Below are positions 25,423 through 35,590 of a DNA stretch of 64,000 bases, piece after piece (the stretch's first letter is position 1; every line of letters starts with the position of its first letter). A model generated the notes under the pieces. The model did not search any database and was not told where the DNA came from. It saw only the letters and a list, made by a program, of their open reading frames with translations. Made by a program: the position numbers and the translations under genes. The stretch is from Nitrospira sp. (GTDB taxonomy: Bacteria; Nitrospirota; Nitrospiria; Nitrospirales; Nitrospiraceae), in NCBI GenBank assembly GCA_005239465.1, contig SPAW01000004.1:1-64000 (forward strand), written 5' to 3'.

Positions 25423-26702
25423 AGATCGTCACGCAAGCAGATCGCAGCTTCATCCCTAGCCTGAAAAAGGCCGCTCTCCGGGGCCAGGTGGCCGGTGCAG
25501 CGGTGGAAAAGACCGTCCGCACGATCCTGCATGCCGTCGAGCGCGGGGGCGACAAGGCCGTCCTGCGCTATACCAAACAATTCGACAAGGTCTCGCTCAC
25601 GCCTGCCGTCCTGCGTGTCACGCCGGAAGAAATCAAGAACGCCTATTTCCACATCCGGAAAGATGAGGGCGATGCGCTCAGGCTCGCTGCACGACGAATT
25701 ACCGCGTTTCATGAACGCCAGCGGACCAAGACCTGGATGTATCAAGACAACGATGCCACCCTGGGGCAAGTCGTCACGCCGGTCGACGCGGTGGGCGTCT
25801 ATGTGCCGGGCGGGAAGGCCGTCTACCCCTCAACGGTGCTGATGTGCGTGATTCCGGCCAAGGTCGCGGGTGTGCAGCGCATCGTGATGGTCACGCCGAC
25901 GCAAAAGGGCGCCATCAATCCCTATCTGCTCGTGGCTGCCGATATCGCGGGCGTCACCGAAATCTATCGTGTCGGTGGCGTCCAGGCCGTGGCCGCGCTG
26001 GCCTATGGGACGAAGACCATCGCCAAGGTCGATAAGGTCGTCGGGCCAGGCAATATTTACGTCGCGACAGCCAAGCGCCTGCTCTATGGGACGGTCGGCA
26101 TCGACATGATCGCAGGGCCGAGTGAACTATTGGTGGTTGCCGATGACGACGCCACGCCGGCTCATGTCGCGGCAGATCTGCTCTGTGAAGCCGAACATGA
26201 CGAAGATGCGCAGGTCTTTCTCGTGACGACGTCTGAACGAATGGCCAAAGATGTGTCGAAGCTGATCGAGAGTCAGCTCAAAGGACTCCAGCGGGAAAAG
26301 ATTGCCTCGAAGTCGATCGCGCGCCACTCCGTCGCGTTTGTCGTCACGACCATGGAGGAAGCCATCGACGTGGCGAATGAAATCGCCGCCGAGCATTTGA
26401 CCCTCTCGGTGGACAATCCGTTCGACTATCTGGAGAAAGTGCGGCACGCCGGGGCGCTCTTCTTGGGCCGCTATACGCCGCCGTCCGTGGCGGATTACAT
26501 CGCTGGGCCCAATCACGTCTTACCGACGGGTGGCACCGCACGATTCTTCTCGCCGCTCTCGGTCAACGACTATGTGAAGATCAGCAATATCATCCACTAC
26601 ACGAAACAGGAGTTGGCGAAGGTGAAAGATCCGTTGATTCGATTGGCCCACATCGAAGGGTTCGACGCACATGCCAAGTCGGTCCAGAGCAGGTTCTCAT
26701 GA
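25419..26702 (+). CDS. hisD: histidinol dehydrogenase
   Basis: The 427-residue protein has the HisD signatures [35 protein letters not shown] and [15 protein letters not shown], plus zinc-ligand residues in [11 protein letters not shown]. It performs the last two steps of histidine synthesis, histidinol to histidine with NAD. It overlaps both neighbours by four bases, so hisG-hisD-hisB is one transcript. Confidence 0.95.
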   Translation: MKIVTQADRSFIPSLKKAALRGQVAGAAVEKTVRTILHAVERGGDKAVLRYTKQFDKVSLTPAVLRVTPEEIKNAYFHIRKDEGDALRLAARRITAFHERQRTKTWMYQDNDATLGQVVTPVDAVGVYVPGGKAVYPSTVLMCVIPAKVAGVQRIVMVTPTQKGAINPYLLVAADIAGVTEIYRVGGVQAVAALAYGTKTIAKVDKVVGPGNIYVATAKRLLYGTVGIDMIAGPSELLVVADDDATPAHVAADLLCEAEHDEDAQVFLVTTSERMAKDVSKLIESQLKGLQREKIASKSIARHSVAFVVTTMEEAIDVANEIAAEHLTLSVDNPFDYLEKVRHAGALFLGRYTPPSVADYIAGPNHVLPTGGTARFFSPLSVNDYVKISNIIHYTKQELAKVKDPLIRLAHIEGFDAHAKSVQSRFS

Positions 26703-27307
26703 AGAAGAACGGATCGGCCCCACGACAAGCGAGCGTTCAACGCGCCACAAAAGAAACCGACATCCGCGTCGAGTGGACGCTGGACGGCAGCGGGCAGGGG
26801 ACGATCGACACCGGAATTCGCTTCTTCGATCATATGCTGGAGCTATTGTCCAGGCACGGATTCTTCGATCTGACGGTTCAAGCCAAGGGCGACATCGACA
26901 TCGACGAACACCACACGGTGGAGGACGTCGGCATCGTCATGGGCAAGGCCCTGCATCAGGCGCTGGGTGAGAAGGCGGGGATCAAGCGGTTCGGATTTGC
27001 CTCGGCCCCGCTCGATGAAACATTGGCCCAGGTCACGGTCGATCTCAGCGGACGGCCCTATCTCGTGTACAACGTCAAGCTGACGGATCGGAAGATCAAA
27101 GCCTTCGATTTGGGATTGTTCGAAGACTTTTTCCAGGCCTTCGTGACCCACGGCGGACTCAATCTCCATGTGAATCTCATGTACGGCCGCAATCCGCACC
27201 ACATCATGGAAGCCATCTTCAAAGCGCTGGCCAAAGCCCTCGATCAGGCAACGATGTTGGAAGAGCGCTTGGCGGGGAAGGTCCTGTCGACGAAGGGGAT
27301 GTTGTAG
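26699..27307 (+). CDS. hisB: imidazoleglycerol-phosphate dehydratase
   Basis: The 202-residue protein is the monofunctional dehydratase, without a histidinol-phosphatase domain. It shows the two metal-binding stretches: [17 protein letters not shown] with [15 protein letters not shown], and later [12 protein letters not shown] with NPHHIMEA. Histidinol phosphatase must be supplied by another gene not seen here. Confidence 0.95.
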   Translation: MKKNGSAPRQASVQRATKETDIRVEWTLDGSGQGTIDTGIRFFDHMLELLSRHGFFDLTVQAKGDIDIDEHHTVEDVGIVMGKALHQALGEKAGIKRFGFASAPLDETLAQVTVDLSGRPYLVYNVKLTDRKIKAFDLGLFEDFFQAFVTHGGLNLHVNLMYGRNPHHIMEAIFKALAKALDQATMLEERLAGKVLSTKGML

Positions 27308-27342
27308 ACGGCATCAGGTAGGTAAAGCCTGCAAGGCGTGAG

Positions 27343-27376
27343 GGGGCAAGCGACACATGTGGCTTGCCCCTTTTTA
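27343..27376 (+). terminator. intrinsic terminator inside the his cluster
   Basis: The stem GGGGCAAGC / GCTTGCCCC is followed directly by TTTTT. It divides hisGDB from hisH onward, so the second half probably has its own promoter or depends on read-through. Confidence 0.85.
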
Positions 27377-27449
27377 TTTGCGCACAGAGGAGTGGCAGGA
27401 CGCCGCCAGTTGAGGTATTGTTACAGGCCACTACCAGGACAGAGCCAGC

Positions 27450-28058
27450 ATGATCGCCATCATCGACTACGGCATGGGCAATTTGCGCAGCGTCTCCAAG
27501 GCCTTTGAGGCGGTGGGGCACCAGGCGATCGTCACGCGTGATGCGGCATCGATCAAGAATGCCAGTCATGTGGTACTGCCCGGCGTGGGTGCCTTCGGTG
27601 ATTGCATGGCGAATCTTGAGCGATATGGGTTAATTGAGCCTATCAAGGCGACAATCCAATCGGGCAAACCGTTTCTGGGAATTTGTCTTGGGCTTCAGCT
27701 GCTGTTTACAGAAAGCGAGGAGTTCGGTACGCATAAGGGACTCGGCATCATCTCGGGTAGGGTCCGGCGATTTGCGACCGATCAGGCGCTGAAGGTTCCA
27801 CACATGGGGTGGAATCAGGTCAATGTCCAAAGAAAGTGTCCGTTGTTCGAAGGGATTGCAAACGGGTCCAATTGGTACTTCGTGCATTCCTATTTTGTGG
27901 ATCCAACCGATCGACAAATCGCCGCGACGACGACGACCTATAGCATTCCGTTCGTGTCGAGCATTTGGAAAGACAATATCGTGGCCTGCCAGTTCCATCC
28001 CGAGAAGAGCCAGGCGGTTGGGCTACGATTGATCAAGAATTTTGGAGGATGGAAGTGA
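27450..28058 (+). CDS. hisH: imidazole glycerol phosphate synthase, glutaminase subunit
   Basis: The 202-residue class I glutamine amidotransferase has nucleophile Cys in FLGICLGLQLLF and the His-Glu pair in ACQFHPEKSQ. It feeds ammonia to HisF. It begins after the internal terminator and overlaps the following lipoprotein gene by about ten bases. Confidence 0.95.
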   Translation: MIAIIDYGMGNLRSVSKAFEAVGHQAIVTRDAASIKNASHVVLPGVGAFGDCMANLERYGLIEPIKATIQSGKPFLGICLGLQLLFTESEEFGTHKGLGIISGRVRRFATDQALKVPHMGWNQVNVQRKCPLFEGIANGSNWYFVHSYFVDPTDRQIAATTTTYSIPFVSSIWKDNIVACQFHPEKSQAVGLRLIKNFGGWK

Positions 28059-28792
28059 TCGAACTGGGCAAGAAGCGTTGGGCGATGCTCGCGGCGGGAT
28101 TCACTGTGCTGATCACAGCGGGCTGCAGCGGATCGAAAGTCACGACGATATCGTCGGATGAATTGTCTCGCTACACAATTCGATCTATTGCTTTGGTGCC
28201 GTTCACTTCGATCGCGACGCCGCAAGTGCGCGATCAGGGCGATCCATATTTCTCGATACCTCAGAGTGTCCGTCGATCCGATATATATTTGGCCATTCCG
28301 TCGGATGTGGAGCCGCCACCCAAGCAAACCGTCGCAGTACCAGGCTATGCGGCAGAAAAGGTGACTCAATTGTTCTGGAAGCGCCTTCAGTCGCGAGAGG
28401 GCGTTCAAGTGTTGTCTCTCGGTGATTCGACCAAAGCCTTGTCAGCCAACGGAGAACTCGCCAAGGCCACGCCGGAAACAGCCGCTGCCATGGTGGCGAA
28501 ACGACTGAAGGCGGATGTGGTATTGATTGGTCTCGTGTCGGTGTTCCAGGAGCGAGTCGGCAGCCGATTCGGGGCGAGTCCCCCAGCGTCCGTCGGCTTC
28601 GAGGTAAAGGCTGTGGCGGCGGACGGACAGGTGCTGTGGGTCGGTAACTACTATGAACGTCAGCGACCCATGACCGAAGATTTCATAGGATTTTTGCAAC
28701 GATGGGCGTTCGTAACGGCGGAGGAACTGGCGCAATACGGTGTCGATGAGGTGCTGAAAGAATTTCCGTTTGGCGTGGGAGCAAAGAAGTAA
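28049..28792 (+). CDS. lipoprotein of unknown function embedded in the his operon
   Basis: The roughly 247-residue protein starts at ATG 28049 (a GTG at 28055 is possible). It has a lipoprotein signal: charged start, hydrophobic run MLAAGFTVLITAGC and then SGS. The body (about 35-240) includes IRSIALVPFTSIATPQ, ADVVLIGLVSVFQERVGSRF and ADGQVLWVGNYYERQRP. That resembles small envelope lipoproteins that bind other envelope factors, but I cannot name a family. Its tight coupling between hisH and hisA is odd for an envelope protein. Function unknown. Confidence 0.75.
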   Translation: MEVIELGKKRWAMLAAGFTVLITAGCSGSKVTTISSDELSRYTIRSIALVPFTSIATPQVRDQGDPYFSIPQSVRRSDIYLAIPSDVEPPPKQTVAVPGYAAEKVTQLFWKRLQSREGVQVLSLGDSTKALSANGELAKATPETAAAMVAKRLKADVVLIGLVSVFQERVGSRFGASPPASVGFEVKAVAADGQVLWVGNYYERQRPMTEDFIGFLQRWAFVTAEELAQYGVDEVLKEFPFGVGAKK

Positions 28793-28793
28793 C

Positions 28794-29519
28794 GTGCTTG
28801 TGATTCCTGCGATTGATTTGAAGGACGGCCGTTGTGTCCGGTTGCTCCAAGGCGATATGGCGAAGGAGACAGTGTATTCGGAGGATATGCCGGCTGTTGC
28901 GCGGAAGTGGCAACAGGGCGGGGCGAGCGTGATTCACGTGGTCGATTTGAACGGGGCGGTCGATGGCGAGCCTCGGAATCTTCCGCAGATCGAAGCCGTC
29001 ATGAAGACGGTGAGCGTGAAGGTGCAGGTAGGTGGGGGGATCAGAACAATCGACACGGTGCGTCGCTATCTCAACGCCGGTGTGTCGCGTGTGGTGCTCG
29101 GAACGGCGGCATTGACGGATCGGAAGTTTTTTGAGCAAGCGTGCAAGGAATTTCCACGCCGCATCCTGCTGGGACTCGATGCTCGCGACGGCAAGGTGGC
29201 GGTGAAGGGCTGGACGGCGGTGTCGGATACCAAGGCCGTCGACCTGCTCAAAGGCGTGTCCGGTTGCGAGATCGGTGCGGTGATCTACACCGACATTTCG
29301 CGGGACGGGATGCTCGGCGGTCCCAATCTCGCCGCGTTAAAAGACATGGTCGAGTTCTCGTCGTTCCCGGTGATAGCGTCGGGCGGCATTACGCGGGTCG
29401 ATGATCTTCGCGCGATCAGATCGCTTGGCCCCAAGATCGAAGGGGCGATCGTCGGAAAGGCCCTCTACGATGGAAAGCTGGATTTTCGGACCGCTGTTGC
29501 GGCCCTCCGTGATGCGTAA
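28794..29519 (+). CDS. hisA: phosphoribosylformimino-5-aminoimidazole carboxamide ribotide isomerase
   Basis: The roughly 241-residue TIM barrel starts at GTG 28794, so that the protein begins MLVIPAIDLKDGRCVRLLQG as in the family; the TTG at 28770 would extend into the preceding gene. The two catalytic aspartates are in AIDLKDG and IYTDISRDGML. It is in the order hisH-lipoprotein-hisA-hisF-hisIE. Confidence 0.95.
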   Translation: MLVIPAIDLKDGRCVRLLQGDMAKETVYSEDMPAVARKWQQGGASVIHVVDLNGAVDGEPRNLPQIEAVMKTVSVKVQVGGGIRTIDTVRRYLNAGVSRVVLGTAALTDRKFFEQACKEFPRRILLGLDARDGKVAVKGWTAVSDTKAVDLLKGVSGCEIGAVIYTDISRDGMLGGPNLAALKDMVEFSSFPVIASGGITRVDDLRAIRSLGPKIEGAIVGKALYDGKLDFRTAVAALRDA

Positions 29520-29594
29520 GGGGTAAGGCGTGTGTGAACTCTCAAAGAGCATTGTTCGTTTCACCCCTCACCCCTCGCGCCTACCGGTGCGGCT

Positions 29595-30377
29595 ATGTTG
29601 ACCAAGCGCATTATCCCCTGCCTCGATGTCAAAGATGGCCGCGTGGTCAAAGGCGTGAGCTTCGTGAATCTCCGTGATGCGGGCGATCCGGTCGAAGTAG
29701 CGGCGGTCTATGATCGCGAAGGGGCGGACGAACTCTGTTTTCTCGATATCACAGCGTCGCATGAAAACCGGAAAACGATCATCGACATGGTCGAGCAGAC
29801 GGCTGCGCGTGTATTTATGCCGGTGACGGTCGGCGGCGGGGTGCGGACGCTCGATGACATTCGGGCTCTGTTGAATGCCGGCGCGGATAAGGTGAGCATC
29901 AATACGGCCGCAGTACAGCGACCTGAGTTTGTCAAAGAGGCTGCTCAACGATTCGGAACACAATGCATTGTGGTCGCGATCGATGCCAAGCGGAGTGCCA
30001 CTGCTGGCCGGTGGGAAGTCTTCACGCACGGTGGACGAAAAACGACCGGACTCGACGCCGTCGACTGGGCCAAGAGAATGGATAGTTATGGCGCGGGCGA
30101 GATCTTATTGACCAGCATGGATCAGGACGGCCGGCAAAACGGTTATGATCTTGGCCTGACGGCTACCGTCTCCGAAACGGTTTCGATTCCAGTGATTGCG
30201 TCAGGCGGAGTCGGGACGCTTGAGCATCTGTATGACGGGTTTGCCAAAGGGAAAGCGGATGCGGTATTAGCCGCCTCGATCTTCCACTTCAGGACCTATA
30301 CGATCCTGCAGGCGAAGGAGTATTTGAGGGGGCGCGGCATCCCAGTACGATCGGATTTTGCCGCGCAGGTGGCATGA
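29595..30377 (+). CDS. hisF: imidazole glycerol phosphate synthase, cyclase subunit
   Basis: The 260-residue TIM barrel starts [20 protein letters not shown] and has the catalytic Asp in [15 protein letters not shown]. It pairs with HisH to make the imidazole ring and AICAR. About 75 bases separate it from hisA. Confidence 0.95.
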   Translation: MLTKRIIPCLDVKDGRVVKGVSFVNLRDAGDPVEVAAVYDREGADELCFLDITASHENRKTIIDMVEQTAARVFMPVTVGGGVRTLDDIRALLNAGADKVSINTAAVQRPEFVKEAAQRFGTQCIVVAIDAKRSATAGRWEVFTHGGRKTTGLDAVDWAKRMDSYGAGEILLTSMDQDGRQNGYDLGLTATVSETVSIPVIASGGVGTLEHLYDGFAKGKADAVLAASIFHFRTYTILQAKEYLRGRGIPVRSDFAAQVA

Positions 30378-30381
30378 GCAG

Positions 30382-31050
30382 ATGAGCCAGGCACCGACGA
30401 ATCAGTTCAAGTTCGACGAGCAAGGCCTTCTCCCGGCTGTCATTCAGGATTGGCTGGACGGGACGGTGCTCATGCTCGGCTATATGAATCAGGAGGCGAT
30501 TGCCAAGACGCTCGCCACGAAGACCGTACACTTTTGGAGTCGGTCGCGCAAGATGCTTTGGGAAAAAGGTGAAACGTCCGGCCACAAGCTTCACGTGAAG
30601 GAACTTTTTATTGACTGCGATCAGGACACCATACTGGTGAAGGCTCAGCCGGTCGGACCAACGTGCCACACGGGCGAACGCGCCTGCTTCTTTTCGAGAC
30701 TCGACGAACAGGGGCGGATCGCCGAGCAAAAAACGCAGGATGCCTTCGGTGGGATTTTCGAAGGGGTATTGCGGACCATACAAGACCGCCGTGCGAATCC
30801 GCAAGCCGGTTCCTATACGACGAAACTGTTCGAGGGGGGGCACGACAAGATTCTTAAGAAAGTCGCGGAAGAAGCCGGTGAAGTGCTGTTGGCATCAAAA
30901 GGCGGCAAGAAAGAAGAGATCGTTTATGAAGTGGCCGATCTGTTCTTTCACACGTTCATGGTGCTGGGCTATCACGGTGTGGCGCTTCAGGAGATCTATC
31001 AGGAACTAGGCAAACGGTTTGGCAAATCCGGGCTCAGATCGGAGAAGTAA
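30382..31050 (+). CDS. hisI: bifunctional phosphoribosyl-AMP cyclohydrolase / phosphoribosyl-ATP diphosphatase
   Basis: The roughly 222-residue protein is a HisI-HisE fusion. The N-terminal cyclohydrolase part (about 1-115) contains VLMLGYMNQEAIAKTL, SRSRKMLWEKGETSGH, DCDQDTILVK and GPTCHTGERACFF. The C-terminal pyrophosphohydrolase part (about 125-222) contains KKVAEEAGEVLLASKGGKKE and VADLFFHTFMVL. I start at ATG 30382; the frame reaches 30358, overlapping hisF. The fusion performs steps 2 and 3 of histidine synthesis. Confidence 0.95.
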   Translation: MSQAPTNQFKFDEQGLLPAVIQDWLDGTVLMLGYMNQEAIAKTLATKTVHFWSRSRKMLWEKGETSGHKLHVKELFIDCDQDTILVKAQPVGPTCHTGERACFFSRLDEQGRIAEQKTQDAFGGIFEGVLRTIQDRRANPQAGSYTTKLFEGGHDKILKKVAEEAGEVLLASKGGKKEEIVYEVADLFFHTFMVLGYHGVALQEIYQELGKRFGKSGLRSEK

Positions 31051-31065
31051 GCGAAGGAAAATGCT

Positions 31066-31410
31066 GTGAGCGCCTGTATCTTCTGCCGGATTATCGAAGG
31101 AAGTATCCCTGCCACGATTGTCTATCAGGACGAGCACACCCTGGCGTTTGACGACGTCAACCCGCAAGCTCCTGTTCATACCCTGGTCGTTCCCAAGCGG
31201 CATGTGAAATCCATGCAAGACCTGGGTGAATCCGACCAGGGGCTGCTTGCTCGGCTGTTGCTGACCTGCACGAGAATCGCAAAGGACAAAGGTCTTTCTG
31301 AACCCGGTTTTCGTCTCGTTGCGAACACTGGACGGGACGGCGGCCAAACGGTTTTCCACCTGCATTTTCATGTGATGGGTGGCCGGCATATGAATTGGCC
31401 TCCCGGCTAG
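31066..31410 (+). CDS. HINT-type HIT-family protein
   Basis: The 114-residue protein starts at GTG 31066 with SACIFCRIIEGSIPATIVYQ and ends with the histidine triad VFHLHFHVMGGRHM, typical of HINT purine nucleoside phosphoramidases. Such genes often trail the his operon. A zinc-type CIFC motif is present at the start. Confidence 0.9.
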   Translation: MSACIFCRIIEGSIPATIVYQDEHTLAFDDVNPQAPVHTLVVPKRHVKSMQDLGESDQGLLARLLLTCTRIAKDKGLSEPGFRLVANTGRDGGQTVFHLHFHVMGGRHMNWPPG

Positions 31411-31565
31411 CCAGGGTGTTGAGAAAATCCGCCAGCGTTCTTGAAAGGGTAAGGCCTAGGCTAAGGCTGAGATGAAGCAAGTCGAATCTTCGCTCAACCT
31501 TGCCCTCGACCTCAGCCTACCTCGCTCGCTGTGGCTTAACCGAACGGCCTTTTGAACATCCTGGG
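31411..31565 (+). repeat. dispersed intergenic repeat, copy A
   Basis: It begins CAGGGTGTTGAGAAAATCCG and ends GGCCTTTTGAACATCCTGGG, so the two ends are imperfect inverted repeats of each other. Related elements lie at 44642-44803, 50178-50328 and 62816-62985. Copy A and the 44.6 kb copy also share an internal core around AGATGAAG...CTCGACCTCA. Confidence 0.7.
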
Positions 31566-31697
31566 TGCGTTCTCGTCATTCCCGCATTTCAATTTCCAAA
31601 CGGCTAATGGAATTTCTCAGAATTGACAGATTTTCAAGCCGTCTGTTACCCTGACCAGTCAATTAATCCCATCACTTAGCAACCGACTCGTCCGGTC

Positions 31698-33554
31698 GTG
31701 CGCGACGAGTATGTAGGAGCTGCGACTCTCGTGGGCCAAGGTTTGATTTCTGACGAAATCATCAATCAGATCAGGGATCGGATTGATATTGCCGACATCG
31801 TGAGCCATCACGTGTCCTTGACCAAGGCCGGCCAGAATCTCAAGGGCTTGTGTCCGTTCCACCAGGAGAAGAGTCCCTCTTTCACGGTGAGTCCCTCAAA
31901 ACAAATCTTTCATTGTTTTGGCTGCGGTGCCGGTGGGAACGTATTCACGTTTCTGACCCGGATCACCGGTGGGAGTTTTCCAGAGGTGGTGCGCGATCTC
32001 GGGCGAAAGGTTGGAATCGAAGTTGAGGAAGCTGCCGCCCACGTTGGGCCTCAGGCGGCGCAGACCAACCGGGTGGAGCAGCTCAACCAGGCTGCCGCTG
32101 CCTGGTTCCAGCAGAATCTGCGCGATGCGCAAGCCGGCATCGGCGCTCGCGAGTATCTGGAGAGCCGTGGAATTCAGCAAACTACGATCGATCAATTTGG
32201 GATCGGGGTCGCACCGGCCGAATGGGATGGCTTGCTCAAGGCGCTCACCAAGAAGGGGTTTTCCCAAGGCGATCTGGCGACGGCGGGTCTGGTCATTGCG
32301 CGAGACAGTGGGTCCGGGTTCTACGATCGGTTTCGCGCGCGGGTGATGTTCACGATCGCCGATCTGCGCAAGCGTGTGGTGGGATTCGGTGGCCGTGTTC
32401 TGGGCGAGGGCATGCCCAAGTATCTTAACTCTCCCGACACGCCCCTGTTTAAGAAGGGGCAGACGCTCTTTGCGTTTGATCACGCGCGTGAGGCGATCGC
32501 TCGGACAAAGACGGTGATTGTCGTCGAAGGATATTTTGATGCGATCGCGCTTCATCAGGCAGGGATTACCCATACGGTTGCCACGCTGGGCACCGCGTTG
32601 ACCCCTGAACATATTCAAGTCTTGCGGCGGTTTGCCACCAACGTGGTGTTGTTGTTCGATCCTGATGCGGCAGGCGTGCGGGCCGCGCTGAGAGGATTGG
32701 ATCTCTTTGTGAATAGTGGACTGGGCGTCAAAGTCATCACGCTTCCGGCTGGAGACGACCCCGACACCTTTGTGCGGAAAGAGGGGCCCGGCGCATTTGT
32801 ACGGTTAGAAGAAGTCGCTCCAAGCCTCCTGGACTACGCGCTCGATCATAGTATGAAACAGGCCGAAGTCGGCTCGTTGGAAAGTCGTATCCGAAGCGTG
32901 GATGAAGTGCTGCGCATACTTCAGCAGAGCGAACATCCGATTGAGCGGGAAGAGCGCATCAGGGTCGTTGCGGAACGGTTGGGGATCAATCAATCTCGTT
33001 TAATCGAGCGATATCCGGCACTCCTGATTCAGCAGAAGAAAAGGGCTGTAGCGCCACGAGCTCAGACCGCGCAGGGGTCCTCTGCCCCCGTCTTCAAAGG
33101 GTTGCCGGAAGAACGGGACCTTGTCTTGCTGCTGTTGCACGGCAAGTTGTCTCCCGCCGATGTCCGGCGCCTGCGGCCGGAGGCATTTACGGTTGCGGCG
33201 TGTCGCAAGCTCGTGGAGCTGGCGCTTACCCATCTGGATCGGGACGGGCGCATCGGTGTCAGGCCGTTGCTGGATGTGGCGGTGGATGATCCTGACTGCG
33301 GCGCACTGTCGACGGAGTTGTCGCTTCGGGACGATCATTTCGACGACGTGCAGGCACACATCAAGGCCTGTTTGGAGTGTCTTGACCGTAAACGGGCAGA
33401 GCAAGACCTGCGGGACCTCATTGCCCAACTGAAGACTGCTGAGCGTGAGGGACGGGTGGAAGATGCGCGCAGGTTGAATGTGCAAGTCAACGAATTGCGA
33501 ATGCGGAAAGCCGGCACGCCGACCGCCGGTGTGGTTTCATTGGTGAAGGAGTAG
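31698..33554 (+). CDS. dnaG: DNA primase
   Basis: The 618-residue protein has the CHC2 zinc ribbon ([18 protein letters not shown], then HCFGCG), the RNA-polymerase-like primase core with the TOPRIM signature [17 protein letters not shown] and LLFDPDAAG, and a helicase-binding C-terminus. The GTG at 31698 is the longest start; GTG 31731 or TTG 31743 (just before [20 protein letters not shown]) may be real. rpoD follows after two bases, the classic macromolecular-synthesis operon without rpsU here. Confidence 0.95.
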   Translation: MRDEYVGAATLVGQGLISDEIINQIRDRIDIADIVSHHVSLTKAGQNLKGLCPFHQEKSPSFTVSPSKQIFHCFGCGAGGNVFTFLTRITGGSFPEVVRDLGRKVGIEVEEAAAHVGPQAAQTNRVEQLNQAAAAWFQQNLRDAQAGIGAREYLESRGIQQTTIDQFGIGVAPAEWDGLLKALTKKGFSQGDLATAGLVIARDSGSGFYDRFRARVMFTIADLRKRVVGFGGRVLGEGMPKYLNSPDTPLFKKGQTLFAFDHAREAIARTKTVIVVEGYFDAIALHQAGITHTVATLGTALTPEHIQVLRRFATNVVLLFDPDAAGVRAALRGLDLFVNSGLGVKVITLPAGDDPDTFVRKEGPGAFVRLEEVAPSLLDYALDHSMKQAEVGSLESRIRSVDEVLRILQQSEHPIEREERIRVVAERLGINQSRLIERYPALLIQQKKRAVAPRAQTAQGSSAPVFKGLPEERDLVLLLLHGKLSPADVRRLRPEAFTVAACRKLVELALTHLDRDGRIGVRPLLDVAVDDPDCGALSTELSLRDDHFDDVQAHIKACLECLDRKRAEQDLRDLIAQLKTAEREGRVEDARRLNVQVNELRMRKAGTPTAGVVSLVKE

Positions 33555-33556
33555 TC

Positions 33557-35374
33557 ATGCCGAAACAAGAATTGCTCGGTGAGGTGAAGAAACTGATTAC
33601 GATCGGGAAGGAAAAAGGCTTCCTGACCTATGACGAACTCAACAACACCTTGCCGGCTGAAGTGGTGTCTTCGGACCAATTTGGCAGCATCATGACAATG
33701 TTCGGTGAGATGGACATCGAGATTGTTGATGCGCCGGAAGGGGAGCGGGTCCAGAAACGGTCTAAAAGCGGCGAGGCCGGCGAAGACGCTGATGACGCGG
33801 AGGCGGAGTCGGAAGAAGAGAACGAAAAGCCGATTGACCTGACTCCCGGTGCGCTGAGCCGTACGGACGATCCTGTGCGTCTCTATCTCAAAGAAATGGG
33901 CAGCGTGGCGCTGCTCAGCCGAGAAGGCGAAATCGAAATCGCGAAGCGGATCGAAGAGGGCAAGAAGGATATCGCCTCGGTGATTTACGGCATGCCGATG
34001 ACGATCGAGTTCGTTCTGGCCCTGCGGGATCAGCTCAAGAACGCCAAGATCGATGTGCGTGAGATCGTTCCGGTACAGGAGACCGAAGAAGTGTTCGAGG
34101 AAGAACAGCAGCCGGTCGAGCGGGATTATGAGGAGCTGCGCGTCAAGACGTTGGATGCCCTGAACGCGGTTCGGAAAGTGTCGCTGACGTTGAAGGCGCT
34201 GACGGAGAAGAGCAGGCACATCGGCACCGATCCGGTGAAACAAAAGAAGTTCAAGAAACAGTTCGACACGGTGCGTCAGCAGGTCGTGGACAAGATCGAG
34301 TCGGTGAATCTCCATGGGGTGCTCAAAGATCGAATGGTGCAGCGTGTCCGCGATTTGGCGATCCAGATTCGGACGGCTGAACGTGAGGTTGTGAGTTGCC
34401 AACGACGGATCGGCGTCGGTGGGGAAGCGGGTGCGGAACTGCTTAGGAAGATGTGCCGGACCAGGCAGCATTTTTTGGCTGTGAAGCGGAAAACGGGGGT
34501 GTCGGAAGAGGCCTTGCTGGAAATTAGAAAGGTCTATCAAGCCGCCAAAACCAAAATACGCCAGCTGGAGAGCGAGGAAGCGCTGGTTCCCGCTGAGGAG
34601 ATCAAGGATGCAGTTAAGCACCTCGATGTCGCTGAGGAGAAAGTTAAGCGTGGCAAGGCTGAGTTGGTCGAAGCGAACCTGCGCCTGGTGGTCAGCATCG
34701 CCAAGAAATACACGAACCGGGGTTTGCAGTTTCTCGATTTGATTCAGGAAGGCAACATCGGGTTGATGAAAGCCGTGGACAAATTCGAGTACAAGCGCGG
34801 CTACAAGTTCAGTACCTACGCCACGTGGTGGATCCGGCAGGCGATTACACGGGCCATTGCCGACCAGGCGCGAACGATCCGGATTCCGGTCCACATGATT
34901 GAGACGATCAATAAGCTCATTCGCACGTCCAGACATCTCGTTCAGAAGTTGGGTCGTGAACCGCTGCCGGAAGAAATCGCCGAGCGCATGGACCTGCCGT
35001 TGGATAAGGTGCGGAAGATCCTCAAGATCGCGCGCGAGCCGATTTCGCTCGAAACCCCCATCGGCGAGGAAGAAGACAGCCACCTGGGTGATTTCATTGA
35101 AGACAAGAAAGCCGTATCTCCTCTGGAAGCCGCTATCCGCTACGACTTGCAACGGCAGATCAATAGCGCTTTGGAGACGTTGACCCCTCGTGAGGAGAAG
35201 GTCTTGCGCAAGCGGTTCGGCATCGGAGAAGCCACCGACCATACGCTGGAAGAAGTGGGGCAAGACTTTGAAGTGACGCGCGAGCGCATCCGGCAGATTG
35301 AAGCCAAGGCGTTGAGGAAATTGCGGCATCCAAGCCGCAGCAAGAAGCTCCGAAGTTTCGTCGAGAGTCTGTAG
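33557..35374 (+). CDS. rpoD: RNA polymerase primary sigma factor (sigma70)
   Basis: The 605-residue protein has region 1.1 (about 1-80), an acidic linker, region 1.2 ([20 protein letters not shown]), a long non-conserved insert and regions 2-4. Region 2 includes [20 protein letters not shown] and [20 protein letters not shown], and region 4 ends with [20 protein letters not shown]. This is a full-length housekeeping sigma, consistent with the TTGACA/TATAAT promoters seen in the window. Confidence 0.97.
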   Translation: MPKQELLGEVKKLITIGKEKGFLTYDELNNTLPAEVVSSDQFGSIMTMFGEMDIEIVDAPEGERVQKRSKSGEAGEDADDAEAESEEENEKPIDLTPGALSRTDDPVRLYLKEMGSVALLSREGEIEIAKRIEEGKKDIASVIYGMPMTIEFVLALRDQLKNAKIDVREIVPVQETEEVFEEEQQPVERDYEELRVKTLDALNAVRKVSLTLKALTEKSRHIGTDPVKQKKFKKQFDTVRQQVVDKIESVNLHGVLKDRMVQRVRDLAIQIRTAEREVVSCQRRIGVGGEAGAELLRKMCRTRQHFLAVKRKTGVSEEALLEIRKVYQAAKTKIRQLESEEALVPAEEIKDAVKHLDVAEEKVKRGKAELVEANLRLVVSIAKKYTNRGLQFLDLIQEGNIGLMKAVDKFEYKRGYKFSTYATWWIRQAITRAIADQARTIRIPVHMIETINKLIRTSRHLVQKLGREPLPEEIAERMDLPLDKVRKILKIAREPISLETPIGEEEDSHLGDFIEDKKAVSPLEAAIRYDLQRQINSALETLTPREEKVLRKRFGIGEATDHTLEEVGQDFEVTRERIRQIEAKALRKLRHPSRSKKLRSFVESL

Positions 35375-35397
35375 GTCCCGGGCAGAGGGATCCTGAT

Positions 35398-35426
35398 TTG
35401 ACTACACTCTGAGGTCGGCCTAGAAT
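35398..35426 (+). promoter_or_regulatory. sigma70 promoter of tRNA-Ile
   Basis: TTGACT and TAGAAT are separated by 17 bases, with the tRNA starting about 50 bases after the expected transcription start. Confidence 0.6.
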
Positions 35427-35484
35427 CGACCACCCAAATGGCTTCATACGCGGGGAGAGCTGGTGTCATTGAGCGCACCTGATC

Positions 35485-35561
35485 GGGCCCATAGCTCAGG
35501 TGGTTAGAGCGGCTGACTCATAATCAGCTGGTCCTAGGTTCAAGTCCTAGTGGGCCCACCA
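35485..35561 (+). tRNA. tRNA-Ile(CAU), lysidine type
   Basis: A 77-base cloverleaf with acceptor GGGCCCA / TGGGCCC, anticodon loop CTCATAA and encoded CCA. The anticodon is CAT. The GACTCATAATC anticodon arm and GGGCC acceptor match minor isoleucine tRNAs, whose C34 is turned into lysidine by TilS to read AUA, rather than elongator or initiator methionine tRNAs. Confidence 0.85.
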
Positions 35562-35590
35562 GGCTGTGAGGGCGCCTGAGGGTCCCTCCA

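Noticed and set aside
33335-35329. 664-codon minus-strand open frame across rpoD
   Set aside because: It is the exact antisense of a strongly conserved sigma70 gene; its protein has no recognisable domain and is rich in residues expected from reversed codons.
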